Shown: one piece after another, positions 1 to 9,929 of the stretch
Numbering within the stretch: the first letter of the stretch is position 1
How the letters are laid out: every line of letters starts with the position of its first letter
From: Dryococelus australis
Taxonomy: Eukaryota > Arthropoda > Insecta > Phasmatodea > Phasmatidae
NCBI GenBank assembly: GCA_029891345.1
Contig: CM057002.1
Span: 59,572,777 to 59,636,776 of the forward strand
Length of the DNA stretch: 64,000 nucleotides
Direction of reading: 5' to 3'
Position numbers and translations under genes: made by a program
Notes under the pieces: model-generated
Seen by the model: only the letters and a program-made list of their open reading frames with translations
The model's database searches: none
Told to the model about the DNA's origin: nothing

Positions 1-26
1 GATAATTTTTTCGTGAATAGCCTATA
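1..26. mobile_element. End of a TA-type MITE (family A/B/C), cut by the window edge
   Basis: The bases cgtgaatagcctat match the terminal inverted repeat shared by the MITE families described below (for example the ends at 4867, 32712 and 37826). Only the last bases of the element are inside the window. Confidence 0.5.
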
Positions 27-121
27 GTTTAATGAGTTGGCTTAGTTCATAACAGCTTGTGTTCTGTTTCTTCAGAATTTAAGCGACGACTATAGGGTTT
101 TAAAAATAGTGATATGTTCAG

Positions 122-158
<37 letters not shown>

Positions 159-299
159 ATTGACGCTACAGTTTATAACACTCTTTTTGCAATAAACATC
201 GTAAACTGAATTTTTCCTGGTTTTGCTCATTTAAAATGACAACATTTGTGTTTCAATAACCAAATTTATGAATTTCGACTTTCATTTTCGTCTTGAAAT

Positions 300-580
300 A
301 AAAATTGTATTGAGTGAGTGAGTGGAGAGATTTGGGTGGCTCTTAACATCGAGGTCTTGAGGGCCGATGAGGGTGAAGCGGGGTGAGTACTGAGCAGCGC
401 CGAAGTGGTGGCTGGGGGTGGGGGGGAGGATGCGGGAGATCCCCGAGAAGACCCGCGCACCAGCGGCATCGTCCAGCACGATTCCCACGTGCGAAAATCC
501 GGGAGCGGCTCCGCCGGGAATCGAGGCCTGTTCGCCTAGGTGGGAGGTGAGTAGTCTAACCACTACACCACCGCCCCCCC
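300..580 (-). mobile_element. tRNA-derived SINE, copy 1
   Basis: Read on the minus strand, the copy starts near 580 with a tRNA-like head (box A-like GGTGTAGTGGTTAGACT, box B-like TCGATTCCCGG). The family body follows, with the conserved stretches CACGTGGGAATCGTGC and CTCATCGGCCCTCAAGACCT. The same body recurs at 7346, 8308, 24121, 53062 and 62349. The minus-strand open frame of 118 codons across it is fortuitous: other copies break it at different places. Confidence 0.85.
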
Positions 581-599
581 TATTTTCATTGAAATATTC

Positions 600-1000
600 C
601 AGAGTTTTTTCAAAACTATGATAGAAAGAACTGCTCACAGTAAAGCCCTTATGAAAACTAGAGAGAGGCGCCTTAACGCGCGGATCGAACAGACAGCGGC
701 TTTTCCACAGTCAAAATGTTTAGTTCGCTACGAATTCCCTTATTACCTATCCAAGGACTTGACGCAGAAGATAAACAACCGTACTCGAGGCTAACAGGAG
801 AGTTTTGAAGAAGCTATGGCTTCGCGTCGTAAGATGCCAAGAATTAGACTATAGGCAGAGTTCAGGTTAATTGAGAAGTTTTGAAATCATCCTTTGAACA
901 ATGTCACTTCCCCTACATACCTGCATGTATTGTACACTGACTGGCGTACGCCCAAGTAGTGAGAGTGTGATGGTTCTGGATATTATTTTACATCGTGACC
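600..1000. other. No gene seen
   Basis: No long frame, no RNA gene and no recognisable element. Mixed-composition intergenic sequence. Confidence 0.6.
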
Positions 1001-1225
1001 TTGACCTTTGACCTACTCTAAAATTTGACTTTTGGTCTTGACTTTGACCTTTGTCCTACTTTTTAAAACTACTTTGGAAAATTTGACCCAATTTGGGAAA
1101 TTCAACCTGCTTTTGAAAATTTGACCTACTTTGGAATTTTCTACATGCTTTTGGAATTCTGGCCATCTTTTGAAAATTTGACCTACTTTTGGAAATTTGA
1201 CCTACTTTATATTTTTAACATGGCA
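1000..1225. repeat. Degenerate ~18-20 bp tandem repeat (tttgacctactttgg)
   Basis: The core tttgacctacttt recurs about ten times with substitutions and variable spacing. All units lie in one orientation, so this looks like an old, diverged minisatellite. Confidence 0.75.
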
Positions 1226-1384
1226 TAATCTGGATTTGCTATTTTTGCGCATCTGTTGACTTAGATTCAATTTTTGCACATCCAATGATCTAGATTTCAC
1301 ACATTTGGTGCAACACACTACTGATTCAAAACCCTACGACAGCATTTATGTTATTTTTGGAAAATTTTGAAAGTTTTTTGGACG

Positions 1385-1858
1385 TCCGGGTGAATGTTTT
1401 GGGATATACCAGATTCGATTCCCAGCAACGGCCTTATGAGTATAGATTAACAGAGGTAATTATTAAGTTTTGGCATATACACTTCTGCTGCACCCAGGTT
1501 CGATGCTCGGTCAGGTTATGTAATATTATTTTATTTCTGAATTAAAAAAATATATATTTGTGAGTTGGATAACTGGAGGGGTTAGTTAATGTAATGTTAA
1601 TTTTGGACTTGGGGTTTGATACCCGGACGAAGTATTTAATATTATGAATTTTTTATTTTTAAAGTTATTATTTATGAACTGGATTCCCGCAAGAGATACT
1701 TGATGTAATCTTAGTGTCGGACTTTGGTTCGATGCTGAGACAGGTCATTTAATATTATTTTATTTCCGAATTTGAAAAATGTATTGTTGGATTGTATTCC
1801 TGCTGAGGCACTTAATATAATGTAATTTTTGGGTTACCAACGACGATTCTGTCAGGTC

Positions 1859-1865
<7 letters not shown>
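1385..1865. repeat. Diverged ~114-bp tandem repeat
   Basis: Anchor words ggttcgatgc, caggtcatttaatatt and ttttatttc recur near 1499, 1614, 1727 and 1833, giving a spacing of about 114 bp. A weaker unit near 1405 (attcgattccc) may be a fifth copy. The array ends in a poly-A run at 1861-1890. Confidence 0.65.
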
Positions 1866-1892
<27 letters not shown>

Positions 1893-2408
1893 CAAATACT
1901 TCCCAACCACATACACACACGTGTACACGCAAACTAGCATCTGTCAATGATCCCAATCTTCATAGTTGCTATCAGTCTGATTTACCTAAACACATACACA
2001 ATTTATATTTTTGCAGCAAACCAGTATAAAACTGACAACTACAACATTGCGAATGTCCTCTCACCACAACATCCAGACATCAACCGAACAAGACTAGTAC
2101 AAATTGAATTTATTACTCTGTCATTACTACACAGTCACCAACAACTACACATGTACCCAATACACACATACATAAACACGTCCACTCATCATAACAGCTA
2201 GTCTTCAACTGACCTTTATCAAAGAGAATAAAATACATTTATTATTATTAATATCATATCATTACGCAGTCACCAACCCATTATATAACCCACACGCATC
2301 CACTCTACACGAGAACCAGACTTCTGCTGACGTATTTTACTAACAACCCATTACACAATCCATATATCTCCTCTCAGCAAGACAGCCAGACTTCAACAGA
2401 CATTATAG

Positions 2409-3590
2409 ATGGGGATATTACAGTTGCACTGTTCAAGTATACACCCACCATTGCATAAGATGTCGGTGTGCAGCAGTGTTGCCCTTATCGTTCCCATACT
2501 TCAAAATGGAAATTATTTTTCATCTAACACAATGTACAGCACGCGTTGCTTGTGCAATATATGCGGGTTGTTAAATGTGTATAACTATATACTCTTATTA
2601 TTTTTATATAACAGTTTGCCTCAGTGCGTAACACTAGCATCTGTCTTGCAAAGCTAATGGTTTAACTGTATGCTATTTCGTATGTGCTTACAGTTCTAAC
2701 ACTGTAAATGGTACATATTCAAAATAAGTGCATTTACTATTTGTTTTTATTGAGTTGGCTTACAGATTCCCAACGTGATAGTTGATCGCACAATGTTGGT
2801 GAGGTCAGATGCCTTCTGCCGCTAGTGATGTGAGTGTAGACTATATTCTGAATTTGATAGTTTCGTTTCACTCGGTTCATGTGGAAGGAGTTGGTTTTTC
2901 TGTTGTAATGTCCAGGACGACCTGGTCTTGTCTAGCATCGTTTAACATACACCGTACTGCACCCGACATTTGTATAATATTGTGGTTTTTTATATCGGTT
3001 TTGCATCAGTGTTGTCCTTTTCGTTCCCACACTTCACAATGGATTTTTTTTTCGTCTAACATAACATATAGAGCTCGATTTCCGTGCAGTATATATTTGC
3101 TGGTAAATGCATATAACTACTCGCTATTAAATAACAATGATTATTTTTTTATCTGTTTGCCTCAGCATGTAGCAGTGCCTTCTCTCTCTCTCTCTTGCAC
3201 TACTAATGGTTTAACAGCATGCTTTTTTTTTGTATGTGGCTATAGTTCTAGCATTCTAATTGTGCATATGATATTTAAGATGGGATGAATTGTTACCTTG
3301 TACTGTATAACTAACTTCCGCATGTAATGGAAAAGTACACGTGCGTGACTCGTCAGATCTGCCACCCTGGAGCCTGACGTGATTGTTCTGTACCATCCCT
3401 TCGGCTTGCCGAGACCTGTACGATGCTTACTTGGTCGCTCATTGTTGGTCGGGGTGGACACATTCTGCTGCTAGCGATATGAGTGTTGGCTGTTTACTGA
3501 ATTTGACAGTTTCCTTTCACTATATTCGTACGGGAGGTGTTTACTATTCTGCTGTACTATCCAGGATGGTCTGATGTGGTGCTGATTGTG
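2409..3590. repeat. Two diverged direct copies of a ~535-bp unit
   Basis: Words in the first unit (agtgttgccct near 2475, gtttgcctcag near 2610, taatggttta near 2655, gctagtgatgtgagtgt near 2820) recur in order about 535 to 650 bp later (near 3008, 3158, 3207 and 3470). The open frames across it are not conserved between copies, so this is read as a non-coding tandem duplication. Confidence 0.6.
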
Positions 3591-3985
3591 GTGGTAAGTG
3601 TGGTACTGATTGTGTTCTGATTTTGGTGCTACATGTGGGGCTAAGTGTGGTGCTGATTGTGGTGCTAAGTGTGGCGCTGATTCTGGTGCTAGGTGTGGTG
3701 CTGATTGTGATGCTATGTGTGGTGATAGGTATGGTGCTATATGTGGTTCTGATTGTGGTGCTAGCTGTGGTGATAATTATGGTGCTGATTGTGTTGCTAA
3801 GTGTGCTGCTGATTATGGTGCTGATTGTGGTGCTATGTGTGGTGCTTATTGTGGTGCTATGTGTGGTGATATGTGTGGTGCTGTGTGGTGATATGTATGG
3901 TGCTATGTGTAGTGCTAATTGTGGCGCTAGGTGTAGTGCTATATGTGGTGTTGATTGTGGTGCTGATTGTGGAACTGATTGGTTG
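3575..3985 (+). repeat. Minisatellite of 12-bp units (tgtggtgctgat)
   Basis: Thirty or so 12-bp units (tgtggtgctgat, tgtggtgctaag, tgtggtgctatg and variants) run head to tail. Because the period is divisible by three, long frames stay open on both strands; the plus frame reads as Cys-Gly-Ala-Asp/Lys/Met repeats. There is no upstream start context, no domain and no sign of selection, so the frames are treated as a by-product of the repeat. Confidence 0.85.
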
Positions 3986-4235
3986 ACAGTCGCTCGATAC
4001 ACTTGTTTGTAGAAGTTAAATTAAAATATATACAATGAAATACACAACTTTTATTTTATAAAATTATACTTTGAATATTTGGCTGTTGTGATTTCATAAT
4101 CGAACTATTCTTGAAAATACGATTTCGTAGACAGACCACCCGATTAAATATATAAACATAAATAATAGGTTTGTTATTTTTACTCCATAAACACATATGC
4201 ACATATACTTCATTAAAACCCTTGTTACAGCACAT

Positions 4236-4730
4236 GTCACCATAGCCAAGTGGTCTAAGGCGTTAGTCTGGCAACTCAAGACTCAGCTGTTCGATCCCGC
4301 ACGACTCCTCAATGGTTTTTTTGAGCTCCGAAAAAATATAACTACTGTCAACAAAATGGTGGACGCATACCAACGCCTCCTAGCAGGCGACGAGGAAAAC
4401 AACAACATTTGGCGAACACACCAGCGCCCCTAGCAGGTTATGAACGAACTCTACTGCAAACAAAATGGCGGACCAGTGGGCTACCTCCCTGGCAGACGAT
4501 GAAGAAGGGCACACCAGCACCTCTGGTGGGACGAAGAAGGCGCAAGAGAGAGCAAGGAAGACAGAAAAAGAAAAGATAGAGCAGGAAAAATCAATGTGGC
4601 ATAATGGCTACAAGATGGCCGCCGCACACAAAATGGCGGAAACAATATGGTCACTGGAAACAAGCTGAAGGATCCAAGATGGCAGCGCCGGAGCTGCAGC
4701 CATACAGCCTATTGCTCCAATTCCGCCATT
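4236..4730 (+). mobile_element. tRNA-Leu-like SINE head with a CAAAATGGCGG-rich body
   Basis: Bases 4236-4310 resemble a leucine-type tRNA 5' half (box A-like tagccaagtggtctaaggcg, box B-like tgttcgatccc). The ends cannot form an acceptor stem and no CCA-proximal pairing is visible, so it is not a working tRNA. The following 400 bp repeat caaaatggcggac/aagatggc several times. A second SINE family is the simplest reading, but no second copy with this head was found in the window. Confidence 0.5.
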
Positions 4731-4867
4731 TCCCATGTAAGTAATGAACACAGTGTGTATATTCCACCCCACACGGAAATGAATGTCTAAGGCTAAAATA
4801 TATTTATTGACCCTTATTCCAAATGAGATAGCTTTCAAAAGTGCTCACTTTACCGTGAATAGCCTAT
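4731..4867. mobile_element. MITE family B, right half
   Basis: Matches the right part of the complete copy at 32476-32712 (catgtaagtaatgaacaca ... gctcactttaccgtgaatagccta). The left half is missing. Confidence 0.8.
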
Positions 4868-4984
4868 GGCACTGCCTCGCAGGTAATCGGTAATTAATAC
4901 ATTAACGCCAATGCAAACAAATGAAAAACGAAAAAACCAACATGGCGAGTGCAGTGCAGACGATGCAGTGAGCAAAGGTGAAGG

Positions 4985-5290
4985 TAGAGGTTGATGAGGG
5001 ATGTGTTTTTTTTTTTGTGGTATGGGGGAGGAGCGAGGGTGGGAATAGATGGTGGATGTGTGCGCGGGATGTATGGGGTGGAAAAGGGCGTAGGGGAGGA
5101 AATAGGTATGGTGGAGGGTGATAATGATGGAAGCGGAAGGGTGAATATGAGGATGGTAAGCTTAGAATGTGGAGTAGATGAGGGAAGTGGGGTGATGTTG
5201 AGGGGGTATGAGGGAGAGGGAGATGTGGTATGGTGTCGAAGGAGTGAGTTGATTGCGGGAGGAGGTGATGAGGAAGACTGCTATGACAAT
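4985..5290 (+). repeat. G/A-rich low-complexity tract
   Basis: Purine-rich, with many ggg, gatgg and ggagg words. The 103-codon plus-strand frame (4991-5302) is Gly/Met/Val-rich, matches no family I recognise, and is most likely a composition effect. Confidence 0.6.
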
Positions 5291-5662
5291 GTAATAAATT
5301 AATGACAATGTGAGTTTCAGTCGTCCATTGGACGTGGTATAGGGGACCTCCAGAAATATGTTTTTTTTTTAAATAAATTTTTAATACATTTATTAAAATA
5401 TAAATATTTTTATTTTCAAAATACTTTTTGTAATTTTGTTAAACTATTTAATTTTTCAATTTTTCTGAAATTTCTTAATTTTTTGATGTTATCACGTTTA
5501 TACTTATTGGTGTCAAGGTAAAGAACAAGGTCATCTATATCGAACATGGCGGACAAGGTGGCCACTGGCTGACCGCAGTGAGAGAGCATGAACAGCTGCG
5601 AGTTCCGGCGCCCGACGCCCTTGTCTCAAAACAAAAATTGATATACTACTATTTCTCTTCTA

Positions 5663-5773
5663 CCAGTAGAAGAACCTTATATTATTTTAAGACAAATACT
5701 AACATGAGTATATTTTTCATATTTCCTACTAGATAACATCATCAAAATATATTGAGACAAAATAATAAATTAG
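5663..5773 (+). pseudogene. cytb: 3' end of mitochondrial cytochrome b (numt)
   Basis: Under the invertebrate mitochondrial code (TGA = Trp, ATA = Met, AGA = Ser) this reads PVEEPYIIL... to ...YWDKMMN and a TAG stop, the typical insect cytochrome b carboxyl end. That is the last part of the membrane-embedded complex III subunit. Only about 36 codons remain, and the left border coincides with the 14-bp direct repeat. The frame is intact here under the mitochondrial code but broken under the nuclear code, so it cannot be expressed from the nucleus. It overlaps trnS2 by two bases, as is usual in insect mitochondria. Confidence 0.92.
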
Positions 5774-5836
5774 TTAATAAGTTTTATAGAAACATATGTT
5801 TTGAAAATATAAAAAAAGATAACACTTCTATTAACT
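5772..5836 (+). pseudogene. trnS2: Mitochondrial trnS2 (UCN) copy in numt
   Basis: The acceptor ends agttaat and attaact pair perfectly, and the anticodon loop holds TGA in ttttgaaaa. Length (65 nt) and place between cytb and nad1 fit insect trnS2. It is a nuclear copy and presumably silent. Confidence 0.88.
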
Positions 5837-6803
5837 TAATGAACTAAAATTAATTCAAAAAATAAATATTGAAATAACAAGCAATTTAAAACCAATAAAA
5901 AAATTAAATAATTTAATAACAAAGGAAGATAACATTTCCAAGCTAAATATATTAATTTATCATAATGAAATCGAGGTAAAGTACCACGAATTCAAACAAA
6001 TAAAAAAGAAATAAATATTATTGTAATAAAAAAAATTATAGAAAATAAATCACAACCAAAAAAAAATACAAGATAATATTCTCATAAATAAAATTGAAGA
6101 ATATTCTCTTAAAAAAATCAAAATAAAACCACCTCTACTATACTCAACATTAAATCCCGAAACTAATTCAGATTCACCCTCAGCAAAATCAAAAGGAGTT
6201 CGATTAGTATCCGCCAAAAATGAAGAAAATAAACATAAACACAAAGCAAAAAAAGAAAAAATAAATCAACAGTAATATTGAAAAAATAAAAATCAACTAA
6301 ACAATATCTACCAGTAATAATAATAAAAGAAAGTAAAATTAAAAATAAACTTACCTCATAAGAAATACTTTGTGCAACAGATCGAAGACCTCCTAACAAA
6401 GAATAATTTGAATTAGAAGATCAACCAGCAATCATAATTCTATATACATTTAATCTAGCATAACATAAAAAAAAACAACCCTAATCTATAATTAAATAAA
6501 TATCTCAACTAAGGAATAATAATTCAAATTACCAAAGAAAGAAATAAATTAAACACAGGAGAAAAATAATAAGGAATAAAATTAGAAATACTAGGCAATA
6601 CATTCTCCTTAGTAAATAATTTAATTGCATCAGAGAAAGGTTGTAAAATACCTAAAAATCTAACCTTATTAGGACCCTTACGAATTTGAATATAACCTAA
6701 AATCCTACGCTCCAATAAAGTAAAAAAAAGCAACACCAACCAAAACTAAAATAACCAAAATTAAAAAAGAAAAAATAGAAATAAAAATATCAACAAATAT
6801 CAA
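5836..6803 (-). pseudogene. nad1: Mitochondrial nad1, nearly full length, frameshifted (numt)
   Basis: NADH dehydrogenase subunit 1 forms part of the membrane arm of complex I. On the minus strand the copy starts with TTG right after the trnL1 end, as in many insects. It shows the family motifs [19 protein letters not shown] (6670-6740), a stretch around [16 protein letters not shown] (6340-6400), [16 protein letters not shown] (6150-6200), and near the end [10 protein letters not shown]. Its stop (TAA, 5836-5838) abuts trnS2. The length is near the insect norm, but the reading frame changes at least twice (between about 6524 and 6400, and again near 6163-6244), so it is a pseudogene. AGA/AGG codons at conserved serine positions confirm the invertebrate mitochondrial origin. 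Confidence 0.95.
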
Positions 6804-6858
6804 TACTAATTATAATAATAATAATATGAATAAATTCTAAACTTAATGCACTTAAATT
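6804..6858 (-). pseudogene. trnL1: Partial mitochondrial trnL1 (CUN) in numt
   Basis: Upstream of nad1 on the minus strand, AGTGCATTAAGTTTAGAAT matches the D-arm and anticodon region (TAG anticodon) of insect trnL1, and ATTAGTA its 3' end. The 5' acceptor part is missing. Near the break cttaaattaagtgca is duplicated, which marks the junction with the nad2 piece. Confidence 0.75.
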
Positions 6859-6880
6859 AAGTGCACTTAAATTAAGATAA

Positions 6881-7264
6881 GACATTTATTTCAATTTAAT
6901 CCTTCTATTATTTTTGGCATTTAAAAAATGAAATGGTGAGATTCCTCTTTTTATTATTAAAGATCTTATTAATAATATTTCTCTTATTCTTTCACTGTAA
7001 AGGTTTATTTTTGGATTATTAATTATTATTATAATAACTTATATTAGAAGTAATATTGATGCAATAGTTTGAACTAAAAAATAAGTTAAAGCGGATTCTT
7101 TAGAACTTATGTTTTTTTTTGTTCTATAATTAAAGGTAGGAATGATATTATATTAATTTCTATTCCTATTCAAACCATGAATCACGAATTTGATGAAATT
7201 GAGAAAATTACTCTTATAATTATAATTGTTCTAAATATAATATTTGATGATTTATTTATGATTA
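6881..7264 (-). pseudogene. nad2: 5' part of mitochondrial nad2 (numt)
   Basis: NADH dehydrogenase subunit 2 (complex I, inner mitochondrial membrane). Reading leftwards from 7263 with the invertebrate mitochondrial code gives the nad2 start, then family motifs such as SSNSWFMVWMGMEINMM, SKESALTYFLVQ and, after a single-base frameshift near 6920, MEGLNWNKC. It stops at the join with the nad1/trnL1 piece near 6881, so only about the first 380 bp of a gene of roughly 1 kb is present. In insect mitochondria nad2 is on the strand opposite nad1, several kilobases away; here both read minus, so this piece was inverted or ligated separately. Confidence 0.93.
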
Positions 7265-7325
7265 GAAAAAGAATAATATTCCATTGATGAGGTATGAACC
7301 CATTAGCTTATTTTAGCTTATTTTT
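7265..7325 (-). pseudogene. trnM: Mitochondrial trnM copy in numt
   Basis: The minus strand reads a tRNA with D-arm AGCTAAAATAAGCT and anticodon loop TTCATAC (CAT), stem ATGGG/CTCAT. It sits directly before nad2, as in insect mitochondria. The acceptor stem carries one mismatch. The first base of the gene coincides with the numt edge. Confidence 0.9.
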
Positions 7326-7345
7326 CTATTTCTCTTCTAGTTACA

Positions 7346-7740
7346 GGGCCGAGGTGGCTGAGCGATTAGCATGCTCGCCTCTCCCCCGAGGCGAACCGGG
7401 TTCAATCCCCGGCCGGGTCACCGGATTTTCGCAAGTGGGAGTCGCGCCGGACGATGCCGTTGGTCGGCGGGTTTTCTCGGGGATCTCCCGCTTCCCCCGC
7501 ACCTTCATCCCGGCGCCGCTCCATATTCGCTTGGATCACCCTCATCGGCTCTCAAGACCTCGCTGTTACGAGCCGTCCAAATCTCTTCACTCGCGGCTTC
7601 GGCCACACCGACGCAACATGAGGACGACCACAGCGACATCTTGGAAAAGAGTATCAAGCTTCACCCCAATTATGCCTTATTCTCGGCTTCACGGAGACTC
7701 AAATAGACAACACCTCTCTCTCTCTCTCCCCCCCCCCCGG
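7346..7740 (+). mobile_element. tRNA-derived SINE, copy 2 (most complete) with CT tail
   Basis: The head has a good A box (gtggctgagcgattagcatg) and B box (gggttcaatcc) of a polymerase III promoter. The body of about 290 bp ends in (CT)n/(C)n at 7713-7738. It lies seven bases past the numt's right direct repeat. The 170- and 111-codon frames over it are not conserved in other copies. Confidence 0.93.
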
Positions 7741-8307
7741 GTACTATATACAACCTTCCCAGTTTTTACTTCCTCGCAATTATTATTTACTGGCCGTGGT
7801 TACTAAGGTGTCCTGCTTATGTGGTGAGACCGGTACGGTGGTAGTGGCCCGAGAAGACCATTTACTGCACGAGTCAGAGTTTCGGCATCGATGTATGAAT
7901 CCATGTGGTTTTGAAAATCCTGTTCCGTATAGCCTTTCTGTACACGATAACGCGCAACAAATTTAATGTGTACGTAACTCTGTGTTTGCTAATGTTTTTG
8001 TTGTTTGATTCCTTAGTTGGGAAACTATTTACAATAATGATGTGATTATACGTCTAGGAGCAAGTATGGAGAGTTGGCCGATGGTACGCTAACAAAATGG
8101 CGTATTCGCTGGTCTATGTAGCATGCCGTTGTTCCTGAAGCTGTGACACGAAATGGAAAAGCGATGGAACGCACCGGTTGGAGAACAGAGTGAGCGCCCG
8201 GTGATGAAGATCTACCGACAACGTATGCCACGTTTTCTGCATACGAAAATCCTTGCTCAAGATCACCACGGAGATGGCTGGGTGAGCTGATCGCATGGAG
8301 CAAGGTT

Positions 8308-8492
8308 CAAAGGTTTGGGCGGCTCTTGACACTGGAGCCTTGAGAGCCGACGAGGGTGAAGTGAGGCGAGAATGGAGAAGCACCAGAATGCTATAAAGGA
8401 GGGGGGGGGGGCACCCCCGAGAGATAACTCGCCGACCAGTGGTATCGTTCGGCACGATTCCTACGTGCAAAATGCGGGAGGGACCTTGCCGT
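8308..8492 (-). mobile_element. tRNA-derived SINE, copy 3 (5'-truncated)
   Basis: The minus strand matches the body of copy 2 (CGTAGGAATCGTGCCG ... TCGTCGGCTCTCAAGGCTCC) but lacks the tRNA-like head. The break near 8492 runs directly into a family D MITE. Confidence 0.82.
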
Positions 8493-8815
8493 CTGGAAAA
8501 GTACACCAAAGGGGCAACGCACCGCATTCATGAGCACTCAGTGAAATCATATTTTGCATAAGAACTGTTTCTTACTGGCCACTGCCAACACACATATATC
8601 TTATCACTGATTTTATTAATATTAAATAAATAATGTAATTTATATATTAAAAAATAAAGTTTCAATTTAACCAAATTATGGTACTTTTATGTTAACAGCA
8701 GTAAAAAATGGTTGTGATACACAACACGAATAGTAAAACAGCCAAACACGTCATACATGGGATGATCTCTCGAAGGTTTGATTCAAAAAGTGTGTACAAA
8801 CCGTGAATAGACTAT
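8491..8815. mobile_element. MITE family D fragment
   Basis: Shares gtacaccaaaggggcaacgc and caatttaaccaaat with copies at 41030 and 52725, and ends aaaccgtgaatagactata, the family terminus. One end is replaced by the SINE fragment. Confidence 0.65.
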
Positions 8816-9345
8816 ACGAGGTCATAGCTGAGTCATGATGTATGTGCTGCTGTGTAGGGCCAATAGCTAGCTGGGTGTGAGGACACTTTCGAAATTTTCT
8901 GCAAAATAATATAAACAATCTTGAAAAACCAGTAATTCAATATGGCTGAGCAAAGTTTCCCTCGATCGCAGGGACTAGGGGAGGCAGGGACACCGCGCCG
9001 TTATGCACGATAACTATAGAACCGCTTTTCTGTAAGTGATTGACGGCAGAAGCAGACATCTGCCCAGCAGAGGGTTGTGCGTGATGTGTGGAAGGAAGGG
9101 GGGGGGGGGAGAAGAAGTTACAATGGTCCCTTATTGTTGAGAGACGAATGCTCCTGTGACGCAAGATTTGTGACTCTGGTTCCCATCTCTTAGTCCCCGT
9201 TGTCTCCAGCCGCGGGCGACCTCCCACAATGATTTCCTTCCTTAACCCGTAACCATTTTGACTATCTGATAGTATAACGCGCCGTAATACGAGACCCGGC
9301 GAATTCGTGAGTTCATTATACCTTTTGGCTACACTTTACAGATTA

Positions 9346-9921
9346 TACACTATCTACCAAAAAGTAATTGGGCACCTGTACACAATGCTTGCTCGGTGGT
9401 TGTCACCCCGTTACAATCTCGTAGGGCCACCTATTGCGGCTATAACAGCAGCCACCCTGTCTGGCATGCTCTCTACGAGTGTTTGCAGGACATCCACGGG
9501 ATTCGTTGTCATTCCTCTTGCAACCATTCCATGAGTTGAGCAATGAATTTTGGCCGCGCCTGACGAGCCCTCACCCGGCGATCCAATTCGTACCAAAGAT
9601 GATGTTCTATAGGGTTGAGGTCGGGGCTCTGGGCGGGCCAGTCCAATCAGCGAACATTGTTGTCGGCGTACCATTGCATAGTAGCCCTTGAAACATGGCA
9701 CCTGGAATTGTCATCCTGGAAGTAACACGGATCCATTCCGTAAAAAACGCCACAATGTTGGGAGCATTTCATTATCCAGAATGTTACAATAGGCATCTGT
9801 GTTCATGTTACCACGGACAAACACCAGCGGTCCTACGCCGAAGGCCGTGAAACACAAGTCAACTGACGTACTGAATTACCTATCTTCACGGGTGCCCAAT
9901 TACTTTTTGGTATATAGTGTA
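9346..9921 (-). mobile_element. Internally deleted Tc1-like element with both terminal repeats
   Basis: The ends are near-perfect inverted repeats (TACACTATCTACCAAAAAG left; TACACTATATACCAAAAAG on the other strand at the right), each starting with the TA expected of Tc1/mariner insertion. Minus-strand coding remnants include QDDN (second catalytic Asp), WPAQSPDLNPIEHH with the Glu of a DD34E triad, and the usual carboxyl end PVDVLQTLVESMPDRV (ORF about 9411-9701 plus a second frame). The amino-terminal DNA-binding domains and first Asp are deleted, and the frame shifts within the catalytic region. It is a non-autonomous derivative that could at most be mobilised by an intact relative. Confidence 0.92.
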
Positions 9922-9929
9922 TTTTATTG

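Larger units (their letters stand above)
5649..7339. other. Chimeric numt flanked by a 14-bp direct repeat
   Basis: Mitochondrial DNA occupies about 5663-7325, bounded by exact copies of ctatttctcttcta at 5649-5662 and 7326-7339. Piece one keeps the normal insect order (end of cytb, trnS2, nad1 on the minus strand, part of trnL1). Piece two (start of nad2 and trnM) comes from a distant part of the mitochondrial genome and lies inverted next to it, joined near 6855-6882. Frameshifts relative to the mitochondrial code show that it is a nuclear fossil. Confidence 0.93.

Noticed and set aside
282-638. 118-codon minus-strand frame
   Set aside because: Covers SINE copy 1; the frame is not kept in the other SINE copies.
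4236-4310. Functional nuclear tRNA-Leu
   Set aside because: A and B box-like words are present, but acceptor arms do not pair and the anticodon arm is imperfect.
5772-7325. Functional mitochondrial tRNAs or a mitochondrial contig
   Set aside because: Flanked by nuclear repeats, genes frameshifted and rearranged, bordered by a direct repeat: a numt.
7294-7806. 170-codon plus-strand frame
   Set aside because: Runs from numt trnM through SINE copy 2; chance frame in GC-rich SINE sequence.
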